From Desulfobacterales bacterium (GTDB taxonomy: Bacteria; Desulfobacterota; Desulfobacteria; Desulfobacterales; Desulfobacteraceae): DNA of 48,364 bases. The notes beneath the pieces were generated by a model, which was not told the DNA's origin, did not search any database, and saw only the letters and a list, made by a program, of their open reading frames with translations. The DNA is taken from positions 1 to 48,364 of the forward strand of contig JAKSAX010000438.1 of the NCBI GenBank assembly GCA_022361395.1, written 5' to 3'. Of the stretch, positions 7,386-14,933 are shown piece after piece (the stretch's first letter is position 1; the number at the start of each line of letters is the position of its first letter). The translations under genes and the position numbers were made by a program.

Positions 7386-9032
7386 ATGGCAGCCAAAGAT
7401 CAGAAAAAAAATTCACTGAAGGACAGAGACCAGGAGCTATTTGCAGACTGGCAGACCCTGCACCGGGTCTTTATCCGGCCCGAGGACGAAAGCAGCAAAC
7501 AGACCCTGATCAAATACATGGAACAGATCCTTTTCGGCCTCCACGATTTTCTGAACAAACACGTGGGGGTTACCGAAGAGATCAGCCTGGCTGAGCTGTC
7601 AAAGAACTATACGGAAGTCAAAATCAACGCGGAACCCCGGAAAAAGCTGGCCGAGGTGATTGAGGATATCATCACGGATATCGCCCCCAGGGCGGTAAAT
7701 GTGGCGTCACCCTACTTTATAGGGCACATGACCTCAGCCATTCCCTTTTTCATGGTCCATCTCAAGGCGATTTCCGCGGCCCTGAACCAGAATGTCATCA
7801 AGCTTGAGACATCAAAGGTGCTCTCCGTTCTGGAAAAGCAAGTCCTGGCCAAGATGCACTGCATGGTTTACGGAAAAAGCCAGGCCTTTTACGCAAAACA
7901 TGTCCAGAACACCAGAACCGCCCTGGGCTCCTTTACCACAGGGGGAACCACAGCCAATATAACAGCCCTCTGGGTGGCAAGAAACAAATTATTCCCCCCA
8001 AAAGAGGGGTTCTCAGGCATTGAGGAAAACGGTTTTTTTGAGGCCATGCGCGCCCATGACCTGGACCGGGTGGTGATCCTTGTGTCCAAACGGGGGCATT
8101 TTTCCCTGAGAAAGGCCGGCGGCATCCTCGGGATAGGCAACCGGAACGTCATTGCCGTGGATGTGGACGAAAACAGATCCATAGACCTTGCAAAACTGCA
8201 ACACCTGATCCAGACGCTTAAAAAGGACGGCCGAACCAAAATCGCCGCCCTTATAGGGATCGCCGGTGCCACGGAAACCGGGATCATCGATCCCCTGCCC
8301 CAGCTGGCGGATATCTGTGAACAGCAAAATATCCACTTCCACGTGGATGCGGCCTGGGGCGGCCCCGTGCTCCTGTCCGAACGTTACCGTGGCCTTCTGA
8401 AGGGAATCGAACGGGCGGACTCGGTTACCATTGACTGCCATAAGCAGTTTTACATGCCCATGACCGCAGGCATGGTCTACTTCAAAGATCCAAAGGCTCT
8501 GGATGCCATTGCCTACCATGCCAGGTATGTAAACCGGAAAGGCTCTGTGGACCTGGGTATTAAAACCCTTGAAGGATCCAGGGAATCCAGTTCACTCATC
8601 CTGGATGCCGCCCTGAAAATCATGGGGGCCCGGGGATACGGCCTCATGATTGAACACGGGATTGAAACCGCCAAAGCCTTTGCAGATAAAATAAGGCAGC
8701 GCCCCTTGTTTGAACTGGTCTCCCACCCTGTTCTGAATATTCTTACCTACCGGGTGGTACCGGAGCAGATACGCCACCAGCTTGCCGCAGCCGGTCCTGA
8801 AGAGCAAATCACCCTGAACGCCGCCCTGGACGAAATCAATATAAACATCCAGCGCATCCAGAGGGAAGCCGGAAAAAGCTTTGTATCCAGGACCCGGTTA
8901 AAACTGCACCCTTTGGATGAAAATAATGTGGTGGTGTTGCGAACCGTTATCATGAACCCCATGACCACCCCGGACATCCTGGATGAAATCCTGGATGAAC
9001 AGGAACTTATCCTTTCCACCCTGAACTGGTAA
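7386..9032 (+). CDS. panP: PLP-dependent aspartate 1-decarboxylase-like protein (PanP type, group II decarboxylase)
   Basis: A 548-residue group II PLP decarboxylase. The GSFTTGGTTANITALWVARN segment, the HVDAAWGGP motif with the PLP-pairing Asp, and DCHKQF with the Schiff-base Lys (about residue 353) are all intact. The long conserved N-terminal region with SPYFIGHMTSAIP, and the total length, fit the PanP subfamily, which makes beta-alanine from aspartate for pantothenate and CoA. ATG at 7386 is chosen because homologous sequence starts soon after; an upstream TTG at 7275 would add 37 unrelated residues. It lies directly upstream of xsc and tpa in the same orientation but is separated by an operator region. 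Related enzymes act on cysteine sulfinate or cysteate, so a role in making taurine or hypotaurine is a possible alternative; substrate is not readable from the motifs. Confidence 0.8.
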   Translation: MAAKDQKKNSLKDRDQELFADWQTLHRVFIRPEDESSKQTLIKYMEQILFGLHDFLNKHVGVTEEISLAELSKNYTEVKINAEPRKKLAEVIEDIITDIAPRAVNVASPYFIGHMTSAIPFFMVHLKAISAALNQNVIKLETSKVLSVLEKQVLAKMHCMVYGKSQAFYAKHVQNTRTALGSFTTGGTTANITALWVARNKLFPPKEGFSGIEENGFFEAMRAHDLDRVVILVSKRGHFSLRKAGGILGIGNRNVIAVDVDENRSIDLAKLQHLIQTLKKDGRTKIAALIGIAGATETGIIDPLPQLADICEQQNIHFHVDAAWGGPVLLSERYRGLLKGIERADSVTIDCHKQFYMPMTAGMVYFKDPKALDAIAYHARYVNRKGSVDLGIKTLEGSRESSSLILDAALKIMGARGYGLMIEHGIETAKAFADKIRQRPLFELVSHPVLNILTYRVVPEQIRHQLAAAGPEEQITLNAALDEININIQRIQREAGKSFVSRTRLKLHPLDENNVVVLRTVIMNPMTTPDILDEILDEQELILSTLNW

Positions 9033-9086
9033 TTTAAGTTTTTCAATTTTTGTTTCCCGTCCTGTCAAATTTTTCTTGACAAGTTT

Positions 9087-9126
9087 CTGATATCTGATAT
9101 ATCAGACATCAGATATCTGATATGAT
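9087..9126 (+). promoter_or_regulatory. Multi-palindrome operator and promoter of xsc
   Basis: This 40-base stretch contains three overlapping dyads: TCTGATATATCAGA (9093-9106), TCAGATATCTGA (9109-9120), and the wider pair GATATCTGAT (9089-9098) with ATCAGATATC (9108-9117), spaced by 9 bases. A TTGACA -35-like hexamer lies just upstream (9076-9081). An extended -10, TG-A-TATGAT, occupies 9118-9126. The arms cover the promoter, which suggests repression by a dimeric regulator, perhaps relieved by taurine; the regulator gene is not in the window. Confidence 0.55.
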
Positions 9127-9131
9127 AATTC

Positions 9132-9161
9132 CCCCTGGACTCACCTGAAGAGACTCAGGGG
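9132..9161 (+). other. 5' leader hairpin of xsc
   Basis: CCCCTG (9132-9137) pairs with CAGGGG (9156-9161) around an 18-base loop that itself has weak pairing. It lies in the probable untranslated leader between the extended -10 and the xsc ribosome site. It may stabilise the message or serve as a control element. Confidence 0.35.
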
Positions 9162-9190
9162 CCAACCAATTTAATATGGAGGAATCACCC

Positions 9191-10969
9191 ATGAAAATGA
9201 CCACAGAAGAGGCCTTTGTAAAAGTACTTCAGATGCACGGCATCGAGCATTCTTTCGGTATTATCGGCTCAGCCATGATGCCGGTATCCGACCTGTTTCC
9301 CAAAGCAGGGATCACCTTCTGGGACTGCGGCCATGAAGGCAACGCCGGTATGATGGCGGACGGTTTTACCCGTGCATCCGGTAAAATGTCCATGATGGTT
9401 GCCCAGAACGGCCCCGGGATCACCAACTTTGTGACCCCTGTTAAAACCGCCTATTGGAACCATACCCCCCTGCTGCTGGTCACCCCCCAGGCCGCCAACA
9501 TGACCATGGGTCAGGGCGGATTCCAGGAAGTGCCCCAGATGGCTATTTTCGAAGATATGGTAGCCTACCAGGAAGAGGTGCTTCATCCCTCCCGCGTGGC
9601 TGAAGTCCTCAACAGGGTTATCCTCCAGGCCAAACGCGCCTCAGCCCCTGCCCAGATCAACATTCCCCGTGACTTCTGGACCCAGGTAGTCGATATCGAA
9701 CTGCCCGCCATCGTAGAGTTTGAACTGCCTGCAGGCGGTGAAGATGCGGTTGCCAAAGCTGCCGAACTGCTCTCCAATGCAAAATTCCCCGTTATTCTCA
9801 ACGGCGGCGGCGTGGTCATCGGCGGCGCTATCGAAGATTCCATCGCCCTGGCGGAACGCCTTGATGCACCGGTATGCTGCGGCTACCAGCACAACGATGC
9901 CTTCCCCGGCAGCCATCCCCTGTACGCAGGCCCACTGGGCTACAACGGCTCCAAAGCCGGTATGGAACTGATCTCCAAAGCCGACGTTGTCCTGGCACTG
10001 GGAACCCGTCTCAACCCCTTCTCCACCCTGCCCGGCTACGGCATTGATTACTGGCCCAAAGATGCGTCCATCATCCAGGTTGACATCAACCCGGACCGCA
10101 TCGGCCTGACAAAGCCCGTTTCCGTAGGTATCGTGGGTGATGCCAAAAAAGTTGCCAACGGCATCCTTGCCAAATTGTCCGAAACAGCAGGTGATGCAGA
10201 CAGGGAAGCCCGCAAAACAGCTATCCAGGAATACAAGGCTGCCTGGGACAAAGAGATCGTCACCATGGACCACGAAGAGGACGATCCCGGCACAACCTGG
10301 AACCAGAGAGCCCAGGAAGCTGATCCCGAAAAAATTACCTCCCGCATGGCATGGCGCGCCATCAAGGCCGCCCTTCCCAAGGAAGCCATTATCTCATCCG
10401 ATATCGGTAACTCCTGCGCCATCGGTAATGCCTATCCCACTTTTGAAGAAGGCCGCAAATACCTTGCTCCGGGCATGTTCGGCCCCTGCGGATACGGTTT
10501 CCCCGCTATCCTGGGTGCAAAAATCGCACAGCCCGAGGTACCGGTTGTAGGCTTTGCCGGTGACGGCGCCTTCGGTATCTCCATGAACGAGATGACTGCC
10601 TGCGGCCGTGACGACTGGCCCGCCATCACCATGATCATCTTCCGCAACTACCACTGGGGCGCGGAAAAGAGAAACACCACCCTCTGGTTCGACGACAACT
10701 TCGTGGGAACAGAGCTTGACCGCAACGTCAGCTACGCCGGTATTGCCAAGGCCTGCGGCGTCGAAGGTGTTGAAGCATGGTCCATGGAAGACCTTGAGTC
10801 TGCCCTGGCAACCGCCATCAAAGCCCAGATGGAAGAGGGCAAAACCACTTTCATCGAAGTCATGACCAACATGGAGCTTGGCGAACCGTTCCGCCGTGAC
10901 GCCATGAAAAAACCGGTTGCTGTAGCCGGTATTGACAAGGCTGATATGAAACCCCAGCAGGGTGCATAA
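9191..10969 (+). CDS. xsc: Sulfoacetaldehyde acetyltransferase
   Basis: A 592-residue TPP enzyme of the acetolactate-synthase superfamily that converts sulfoacetaldehyde and phosphate into acetyl phosphate and sulfite. The N-terminal IGSAMMPVSDLFPKAGI segment, the DCGHEGNAGMMADGFTRASG TPP-activating Glu region, and a C-terminal GDGAFGISMNEM TPP-Mg motif (about residue 457) with YHWGAEKRN are characteristic of Xsc rather than of acetolactate synthase or sulfopyruvate decarboxylase. The length is normal. ATG at 9191 is chosen because GGAGG lies 8 bases before it; the in-frame ATG at 9176 overlaps that ribosome site. Tpa follows, giving the taurine route taurine, sulfoacetaldehyde, sulfite plus acetyl phosphate. 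In a sulfate reducer the sulfite can serve as electron acceptor. Confidence 0.93.
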   Translation: MKMTTEEAFVKVLQMHGIEHSFGIIGSAMMPVSDLFPKAGITFWDCGHEGNAGMMADGFTRASGKMSMMVAQNGPGITNFVTPVKTAYWNHTPLLLVTPQAANMTMGQGGFQEVPQMAIFEDMVAYQEEVLHPSRVAEVLNRVILQAKRASAPAQINIPRDFWTQVVDIELPAIVEFELPAGGEDAVAKAAELLSNAKFPVILNGGGVVIGGAIEDSIALAERLDAPVCCGYQHNDAFPGSHPLYAGPLGYNGSKAGMELISKADVVLALGTRLNPFSTLPGYGIDYWPKDASIIQVDINPDRIGLTKPVSVGIVGDAKKVANGILAKLSETAGDADREARKTAIQEYKAAWDKEIVTMDHEEDDPGTTWNQRAQEADPEKITSRMAWRAIKAALPKEAIISSDIGNSCAIGNAYPTFEEGRKYLAPGMFGPCGYGFPAILGAKIAQPEVPVVGFAGDGAFGISMNEMTACGRDDWPAITMIIFRNYHWGAEKRNTTLWFDDNFVGTELDRNVSYAGIAKACGVEGVEAWSMEDLESALATAIKAQMEEGKTTFIEVMTNMELGEPFRRDAMKKPVAVAGIDKADMKPQQGA

Positions 10970-10997
10970 CCTGCCGCTATAGTGACTGCAGTAAAAA

Positions 10998-11022
10998 GCC
11001 CGGCCGTTTAAAACGGCCGGGC
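10998..11022. other. Intercistronic hairpin between xsc and tpa
   Basis: GCCCGGCCGTTT (10998-11009) is the reverse complement of 11011-11022, giving a 9-bp GC-rich stem around a 7-base TTTAAAA loop. On the plus strand no T run follows, so it should not end xsc transcription fully. On the minus strand the same stem is followed by TTTTT. It may stabilise the xsc transcript end, set a lower tpa level, or stop antisense transcription. Confidence 0.6.
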
Positions 11023-11068
11023 ATCAACTTAAAAATTTAAGCACGTATTTTTGTAGGGGGGATCACCC

Positions 11069-12469
11069 ATGGAAGATAAATTCGACTGGCTGGACTATGA
11101 TACAGAGGAGATGGTGACTGCAGATAAAGATGCGCTCTGGCATCACCTCAAGCCCCATAAAGTATTTGAATCATCCGAGCAGATGATCATTGTAGAAGGC
11201 AAAGGTTTAATGGTTAAAGATATTCGCGGCCGTGAATACCTGGATGCCACCTCGGGGGGGGTGTGGAGCGTCATGGTAGGATACGGACGGGACTCTATTG
11301 CTGAAGCGGTCTGTGACCAGCTTAAGAAAATGCCATATTTTGCCGGTGTTTTCGGTAACGTCCCAGCCATTAAATTTGCCAAAAAACTGCTGGAAAAGCT
11401 GCCCAACCACGACAAGGTATACTTTTCCAACTCCGGTTCCGAAGCCAATGAAAAGGCCTTCAAGATCGTCCGCCAGGCCTCCAGGATCAGCCCGGAACGC
11501 AAGGGCAAATACAAAATCATGTACCGGGACCGGGACTACCACGGCACCACATTCGGCGCCATGAGCGCCACAGGCCAGGCCCAGAGAAAAGAAGACTTTG
11601 GTCCCTTTCTTGACGGGTTTGTCGAGTTCCCCCACTGCGCCTGCTACCGCTGCCCCTATGAAAAAACCTACGGGTCCTGCGACATCGAGTGCGCCAGAAA
11701 AGTCGAGGACATCATCCTCAAGGAAGGTCCGGAGACCATCGGCGGCATGATCGTGGAGCCCATCACTGCCGGCGGCGGTATCCTCAAACCCGTGCCCGAA
11801 TACTATCCCATCCTCCAGGAAATCTGTAAAAAGTACGACATCTGGATGATCATGGACGAGGTAGTCTGCGGCTTCGGCAGAACCGGCAAGTTCTGGGGCC
11901 ATGAGCACTATGACGTGGATCCTGAGATCATCACCATGGCAAAAGGCCTGGCATCTTCCTACGAAGCCCTGTCCGCCACTGTTGTAAAGCAGAAGGTGTA
12001 CGATGTCTTCCTCTGCGACCCCGCAGATCCGGATGACCGCCTCAACTACTTCAGGGACATCTCCACTTACGGCGGATGCACTTCGGCCATGACAGCGGCC
12101 CTTGAAAGCACCCGGATCATTGAAGATGAAAACCTGCTGGACAACACTGTGGAAGTGGGTGCTTACCTCATTGAGAAGCTTGAGACCCTGACCAAGTATG
12201 ATGTGGTCGGCGAAGTCCGCGGCCAGGGCCTGTTTGCAGGCATCGAGTTCGTCAATGACAGGGAGACCAAGGAACCCATCACCGAAAACCAGATGGCACA
12301 GCTCATGGGCAATGTTCTGGCACAGAACGTTATCGTGGGCCGGACCAACTCCAGTTTCCACGGGCTGAACAACATCATGAACTTTGCCCCCAGCCTGATC
12401 ATCACCAAGGACCAGGTGGACACCATTGTCGGTGCGGTTGAAACCGCCATCCAGAAGACCTTTGGATAG
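11069..12469 (+). CDS. tpa: Taurine:pyruvate aminotransferase
   Basis: A 466-residue class III PLP aminotransferase that converts taurine and pyruvate into sulfoacetaldehyde and alanine. SNSGSEANEKAFK (phosphate binding), DEVVCGFGRTGKFWGHE with the PLP Asp, and MAKGLASS with the Schiff-base Lys (about residue 292) are intact. A cysteine cluster (five Cys within about 20 residues, around residues 191-210) is present, as I recall in several anaerobe aminotransferases. Assignment to taurine rests on overall similarity and on the adjacent xsc; beta-alanine or hypotaurine are plausible side substrates. Its ribosome site context, GGGGGGATCACCC before ATG, closely resembles that of xsc. Alanine dehydrogenase and phosphotransacetylase, needed to complete the pathway, are not in the window. 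Confidence 0.88.
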   Translation: MEDKFDWLDYDTEEMVTADKDALWHHLKPHKVFESSEQMIIVEGKGLMVKDIRGREYLDATSGGVWSVMVGYGRDSIAEAVCDQLKKMPYFAGVFGNVPAIKFAKKLLEKLPNHDKVYFSNSGSEANEKAFKIVRQASRISPERKGKYKIMYRDRDYHGTTFGAMSATGQAQRKEDFGPFLDGFVEFPHCACYRCPYEKTYGSCDIECARKVEDIILKEGPETIGGMIVEPITAGGGILKPVPEYYPILQEICKKYDIWMIMDEVVCGFGRTGKFWGHEHYDVDPEIITMAKGLASSYEALSATVVKQKVYDVFLCDPADPDDRLNYFRDISTYGGCTSAMTAALESTRIIEDENLLDNTVEVGAYLIEKLETLTKYDVVGEVRGQGLFAGIEFVNDRETKEPITENQMAQLMGNVLAQNVIVGRTNSSFHGLNNIMNFAPSLIITKDQVDTIVGAVETAIQKTFG

Positions 12470-12546
12470 AGACCGGGCTTATATAAGGGCCTTGGGAAGG
12501 GCGCTTAATAAGACGAGGGATTAATCAATCCCGTTGAATACCCGCT

Positions 12547-12583
12547 AAAAAAGCCGGGTTGCTCACGGCAACCCGGCTTTTTT
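12547..12583 (+). terminator. Intrinsic terminator after tpa
   Basis: GCCGGGTTGC (12553-12562) pairs with GCAACCCGGC (12568-12577) around a 5-base loop. Six A precede and six T follow. It is strong and bidirectional, and also serves the minus-strand selenoprotein gene, which stops at 12590. Confidence 0.93.
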
Positions 12584-12589
12584 CATGCC

Positions 12590-12922
12590 CTATAAATTCT
12601 TATACATCTCGTCATTGTAACCGATCAGTAATTTGCCGCCCAGTTTAACCGACGGCGCCCGAAGATTTCCCGACCGGCCCATGGCTGCCTTTAAAATCTC
12701 TTCACGGTTCTCCTCGTCAGGAGAAAATTCCAGAATCTTTTTCCCCTTTCCGATGAGAACGGTTTTAAACTCCCTTATCATTTTCCAGGCCTGGTCGTTA
12801 TCGATCTTTTCCTTCCTGGCATCAGCTATCTGGCCAACCTCTATCTGCTGTTCCTCAAAAACCTTTTGAGCCTTTTTGCAGGATACTCAGCCCTTTCTGA
12901 TATATGCCCAGTCAACAGCCAT
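12590..12922 (-). CDS. ArsC/Spx-family selenoprotein with UxxC redox motif (in-frame UGA)
   Basis: Starting at ATG 12922, behind a GAGGAG ribosome site 6 bases upstream, the frame reads MAVDWAYIRKG, then TGA (12889-12887), then VSCKKAQKVFEEQQ and on to TAA at 12590: 110 residues if the TGA is read as selenocysteine. The TGA falls exactly at the first Cys position of the thioredoxin-fold CxxC of ArsC/Spx proteins (Sec12-Val-Ser-Cys15). The later GRSGNLRAPSVK segment matches the cis-Pro region of that fold. A stem-loop with GGU in its apical loop lies just downstream of UGA, as a bacterial SECIS requires. ORF calling that stops at TGA sees only residues from the internal Met at 12781. UxxC ArsC-like selenoproteins are known in anaerobic Desulfobacterota. 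The physiological substrate is unknown; redox, peroxide or thiol chemistry is likelier than arsenate reduction. A true nonsense mutation is the alternative. Confidence 0.85.
12845..12889 (-). promoter_or_regulatory. Candidate bacterial SECIS element
   Basis: Reading the minus strand from UGA (12889-12887), 16 bases separate the UGA from CTCAAAA (12870-12864), which pairs with TTTTGAG (12860-12854) across a loop GGT (12863-12861). An outer stem CTGC (12881-12878) pairs with GCAG (12848-12845). The GGU apical loop about 23 bases after UGA fits the position and loop identity expected for SelB recognition, as in E. coli fdhF. Confidence 0.7.
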
Positions 12923-13074
12923 ATGAAACTCCTCTATGAAATTTGAATATCAAACTGTGAATTACGTATTCCTTAGGATAAGGACAGCCCTGATTCCCGT
13001 CAAGTTTCAAAAAAAACTGTGACCTCAGACCATCTCTTTCCAATTTGCCGCAGCTGCGGACCTGTATGGTTGGC

Positions 13075-13130
13075 GTAGGAAATTGTAGGGAAATGTAAGT
13101 TGAAGCAAAACCCGCAAAAATGATAGAGAT
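13075..13130 (+). promoter_or_regulatory. Direct-repeat element upstream of the HD-GYP gene (copy 1)
   Basis: Three head-to-tail units, GTAGGAAATT (13075-13084), GTAGGGAAAT (13085-13094) and GTAAGTTGAA (13095-13104), have a 10-base period. The 47 bases at 13084-13130 match 15491-15537 at 36 positions by hand count. Direct repeats with a 10-11 base period are typical of OmpR/PhoB-type regulator sites, and such a regulator is encoded at 14159-14845. A TATAAT (13155-13160) lies downstream, before the GTG start at 13179. Confidence 0.55.
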
Positions 13131-13178
13131 CCTCTTATATCCTTAAGTTTCCGCTATAATAAAATCAGGGGTCAGCCG

Positions 13179-14090
13179 GTGTCGGAGTATTTTAGAGTCA
13201 GACCATCCCAGGTCCAGTTTTTAAAAACCGTTCCCTTTTATCACCAGTCAAAGGACGGCGAATTTATCCTGTATAAAAAATCAGGGGAGAGTTTAGGTAT
13301 GGACAGAAAACTCCAGAACCGTTACCCCCAGCTGTTCATCAACAAACAGGATAAAAAACAGGCATTGGAAGAGCTGACCCGGGGCCTGAACCTGGAATTT
13401 GCCAGGCAGGTGGCTGAAGGCGGGCTGGTTCAGATTAAAACCGCACTGGGAAATATTGTCCGGGAGGCCCTTACCCCGGGGCAGGCAACAGCCATGCTGG
13501 CCCTTCCGGAAACCATTGACATCCTGCTCAAAAACGTGGACCGGGATCATACCATAATGGCGTTTCTGTCAAAGATCTCATCCGTATCCGACATTGTAGT
13601 GGAACACACGGTGAATGTAACAGCCCTGACCCTTCAGTATTGCTTCAGCATGGGGATATCTGAAAAAGAGACAACCACCCTCGCCCTTTGCGCCCTGCTC
13701 CATGATGTCGGGGCCTCAACCCTGGATAAACGCATCCTTGAAACCAAGAGACGCCTGAGCGATAAACAGTTCAAAAAATACCGGGCCCATCCTGAGACAG
13801 GGCACGATTTAATCCTTTTAAAAACAGATTTTAATATCGCTGTTGCCAATGTTGCCCTGGAGCATCACGAGCGCCTGGATAAAAGCGGGTATCCCAACGG
13901 GACCGGTATCTCATGCCATGAAAGCCAGCTCATCGGATTTATTGACTGCTTTGAGGCCCTGACCTACCGGGAAAAAGCCTTTCGAAAGGCTAAAAAGCCC
14001 TTTGACACACTGAACCTGATAAAAGGAGAGGTGATGGCCGGAAAGTTCGCCCCCCGGATTTTCAAGGAATTCACATCCTGCCTGATTTGA
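13179..14090 (+). CDS. HD-GYP-like domain protein
   Basis: A 303-residue protein with an N-terminal region of about 110 residues of unknown fold and an HD-GYP-like phosphodiesterase domain from about residue 120. Visible motifs are HTVNVTALTLQY, LLHDVGAS (metal-binding HD), HPETGHDLI and ALEHHERLDKSGYPNG. The HD residues, the HHE and GYP elements are kept, but the Lys of the usual HDIGK is Ala and the usual Gly of the DGxGYP element is Lys, so cyclic-di-GMP hydrolysis is uncertain. The start is GTG at 13179 with AGGGG 6 bases upstream; no nearby ATG preserves the N-terminal region. A regulatory repeat element precedes it. There is no membrane segment. Confidence 0.82.
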   Translation: MSEYFRVRPSQVQFLKTVPFYHQSKDGEFILYKKSGESLGMDRKLQNRYPQLFINKQDKKQALEELTRGLNLEFARQVAEGGLVQIKTALGNIVREALTPGQATAMLALPETIDILLKNVDRDHTIMAFLSKISSVSDIVVEHTVNVTALTLQYCFSMGISEKETTTLALCALLHDVGASTLDKRILETKRRLSDKQFKKYRAHPETGHDLILLKTDFNIAVANVALEHHERLDKSGYPNGTGISCHESQLIGFIDCFEALTYREKAFRKAKKPFDTLNLIKGEVMAGKFAPRIFKEFTSCLI

Positions 14091-14158
14091 CACCGGAGAA
14101 ACCGGAAAACCATCCGGATTTGCATGAAATGCCTGCACAGCTGAAACAGGCAGCCGCT

Positions 14159-14845
14159 TCATTTAACCTGTGCGGAGATCATGAATCCTACAGAGTGAAT
14201 GGTGGTCAGGGGTGAGGATGCGCTGGTATGGGTTTTTATTTTTTTTCTCAGTCGGGCCACCAGCACGTCAATTGCTCTGTTTGCCTGGATCGGATCATCG
14301 GAGTATTCCAGCTTGCGGCAGAGGACGTCACGGGTAACCGGCGTTCCTTCTGCCCGGGCCAGGGCCTGGATAAAGATAAACTCCTTAGTGGTCAGGTGAA
14401 TTTTTTGACAGTCCGGGCTCTCAAGGAGCCTGAGAGAAGGGTGAAAAGACCAGTGACCTCCAGTATTGCCGGTGCGGCAGATCCGGTCAACCAGGTTAAC
14501 TATGGCCGCGGAGAGTTCGCGGGCGTGAATCGGTTTGACAAAGTAGAGGTCGGTGCCGGCCTCATATCCCCTGATCTTGTCATTGATATCTTCCCTACCC
14601 GTCAGGATAATTATGCCCAGGCCGGTATTCTCCTTAAGATAATTGACAAGTTCAAACCCGGAGCTGTCCGGCAGGCCGATGTCGATTACTGCAACATCAA
14701 ACCGGTCCCTCTTAACCAGATCCATAAAATCAGCTGCAGTATTAGCGGTCCTGACATCAAAGCCGTCCAGCAGGAGGCTTCCTGCAATCCCCCGCATAAG
14801 GATCTCGTCATCTTCAACCAACAGAATTTTTATCTTCTGCACCAC
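14159..14845 (-). CDS. OmpR/PhoB-family response regulator
   Basis: A 228-residue two-domain regulator. The receiver keeps the acidic VEDDE cluster (residues 10-14), phospho-acceptor Asp55 in VIDIGLPD, the ILTG Thr and the FVKP Lys. The C-terminal winged helix has TTKEFIFIQALA, followed by NRAIDVLVARLRKKI and the HSVGFMI wing. It should bind direct-repeat DNA, and two matching repeat elements flank it (13075-13130 and 15469-15537). The start is one of two consecutive GTG codons (14845 or 14842) behind AGGAAGA. No intact cognate histidine kinase is next to it; only a degenerate kinase-like gene and a broken sensor lie nearby. Confidence 0.9.
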   Translation of the reverse strand: MVQKIKILLVEDDEILMRGIAGSLLLDGFDVRTANTAADFMDLVKRDRFDVAVIDIGLPDSSGFELVNYLKENTGLGIIILTGREDINDKIRGYEAGTDLYFVKPIHARELSAAIVNLVDRICRTGNTGGHWSFHPSLRLLESPDCQKIHLTTKEFIFIQALARAEGTPVTRDVLCRKLEYSDDPIQANRAIDVLVARLRKKIKTHTSASSPLTTIHSVGFMISAQVK

Positions 14846-14933
14846 TCTTCCTGATCTTATCTTTGATGTGTTATCAATGTCTGTGCGTATCTCTTCAGTC
14901 CCTTAAGATCAGACCGGGGATAATGAATTCTTT

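Noticed and set aside
9641-10273. 210-residue minus-strand frame inside xsc
   Set aside because: Shadow of xsc; composition is that of a reverse-complemented coding frame.
11640-11700. Five cysteines in tpa as a possible unusual metal site
   Set aside because: Similar Cys patterns occur in other class III aminotransferases of anaerobes as far as I recall, so not treated as novel.
11207-12361. 384-residue open frame on the minus strand inside tpa
   Set aside because: It lies fully inside a gene with intact PLP motifs, has no ribosome site or recognisable motif, and such antisense frames are expected in GC-rich coding sequence.
12887-12889. In-frame TGA read as a nonsense mutation making a pseudogene
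   Set aside because: The codon sits exactly at the redox Cys position, both flanks are intact, a SECIS-like stem follows and the ribosome site is kept. Selenocysteine is the simpler explanation, though it needs a sel gene check.
13132-13160. Classical -35 for the HD-GYP promoter
   Set aside because: A TATAAT is present, but no acceptable -35 is found 16-18 bases before it; activation through the upstream repeats is more likely.
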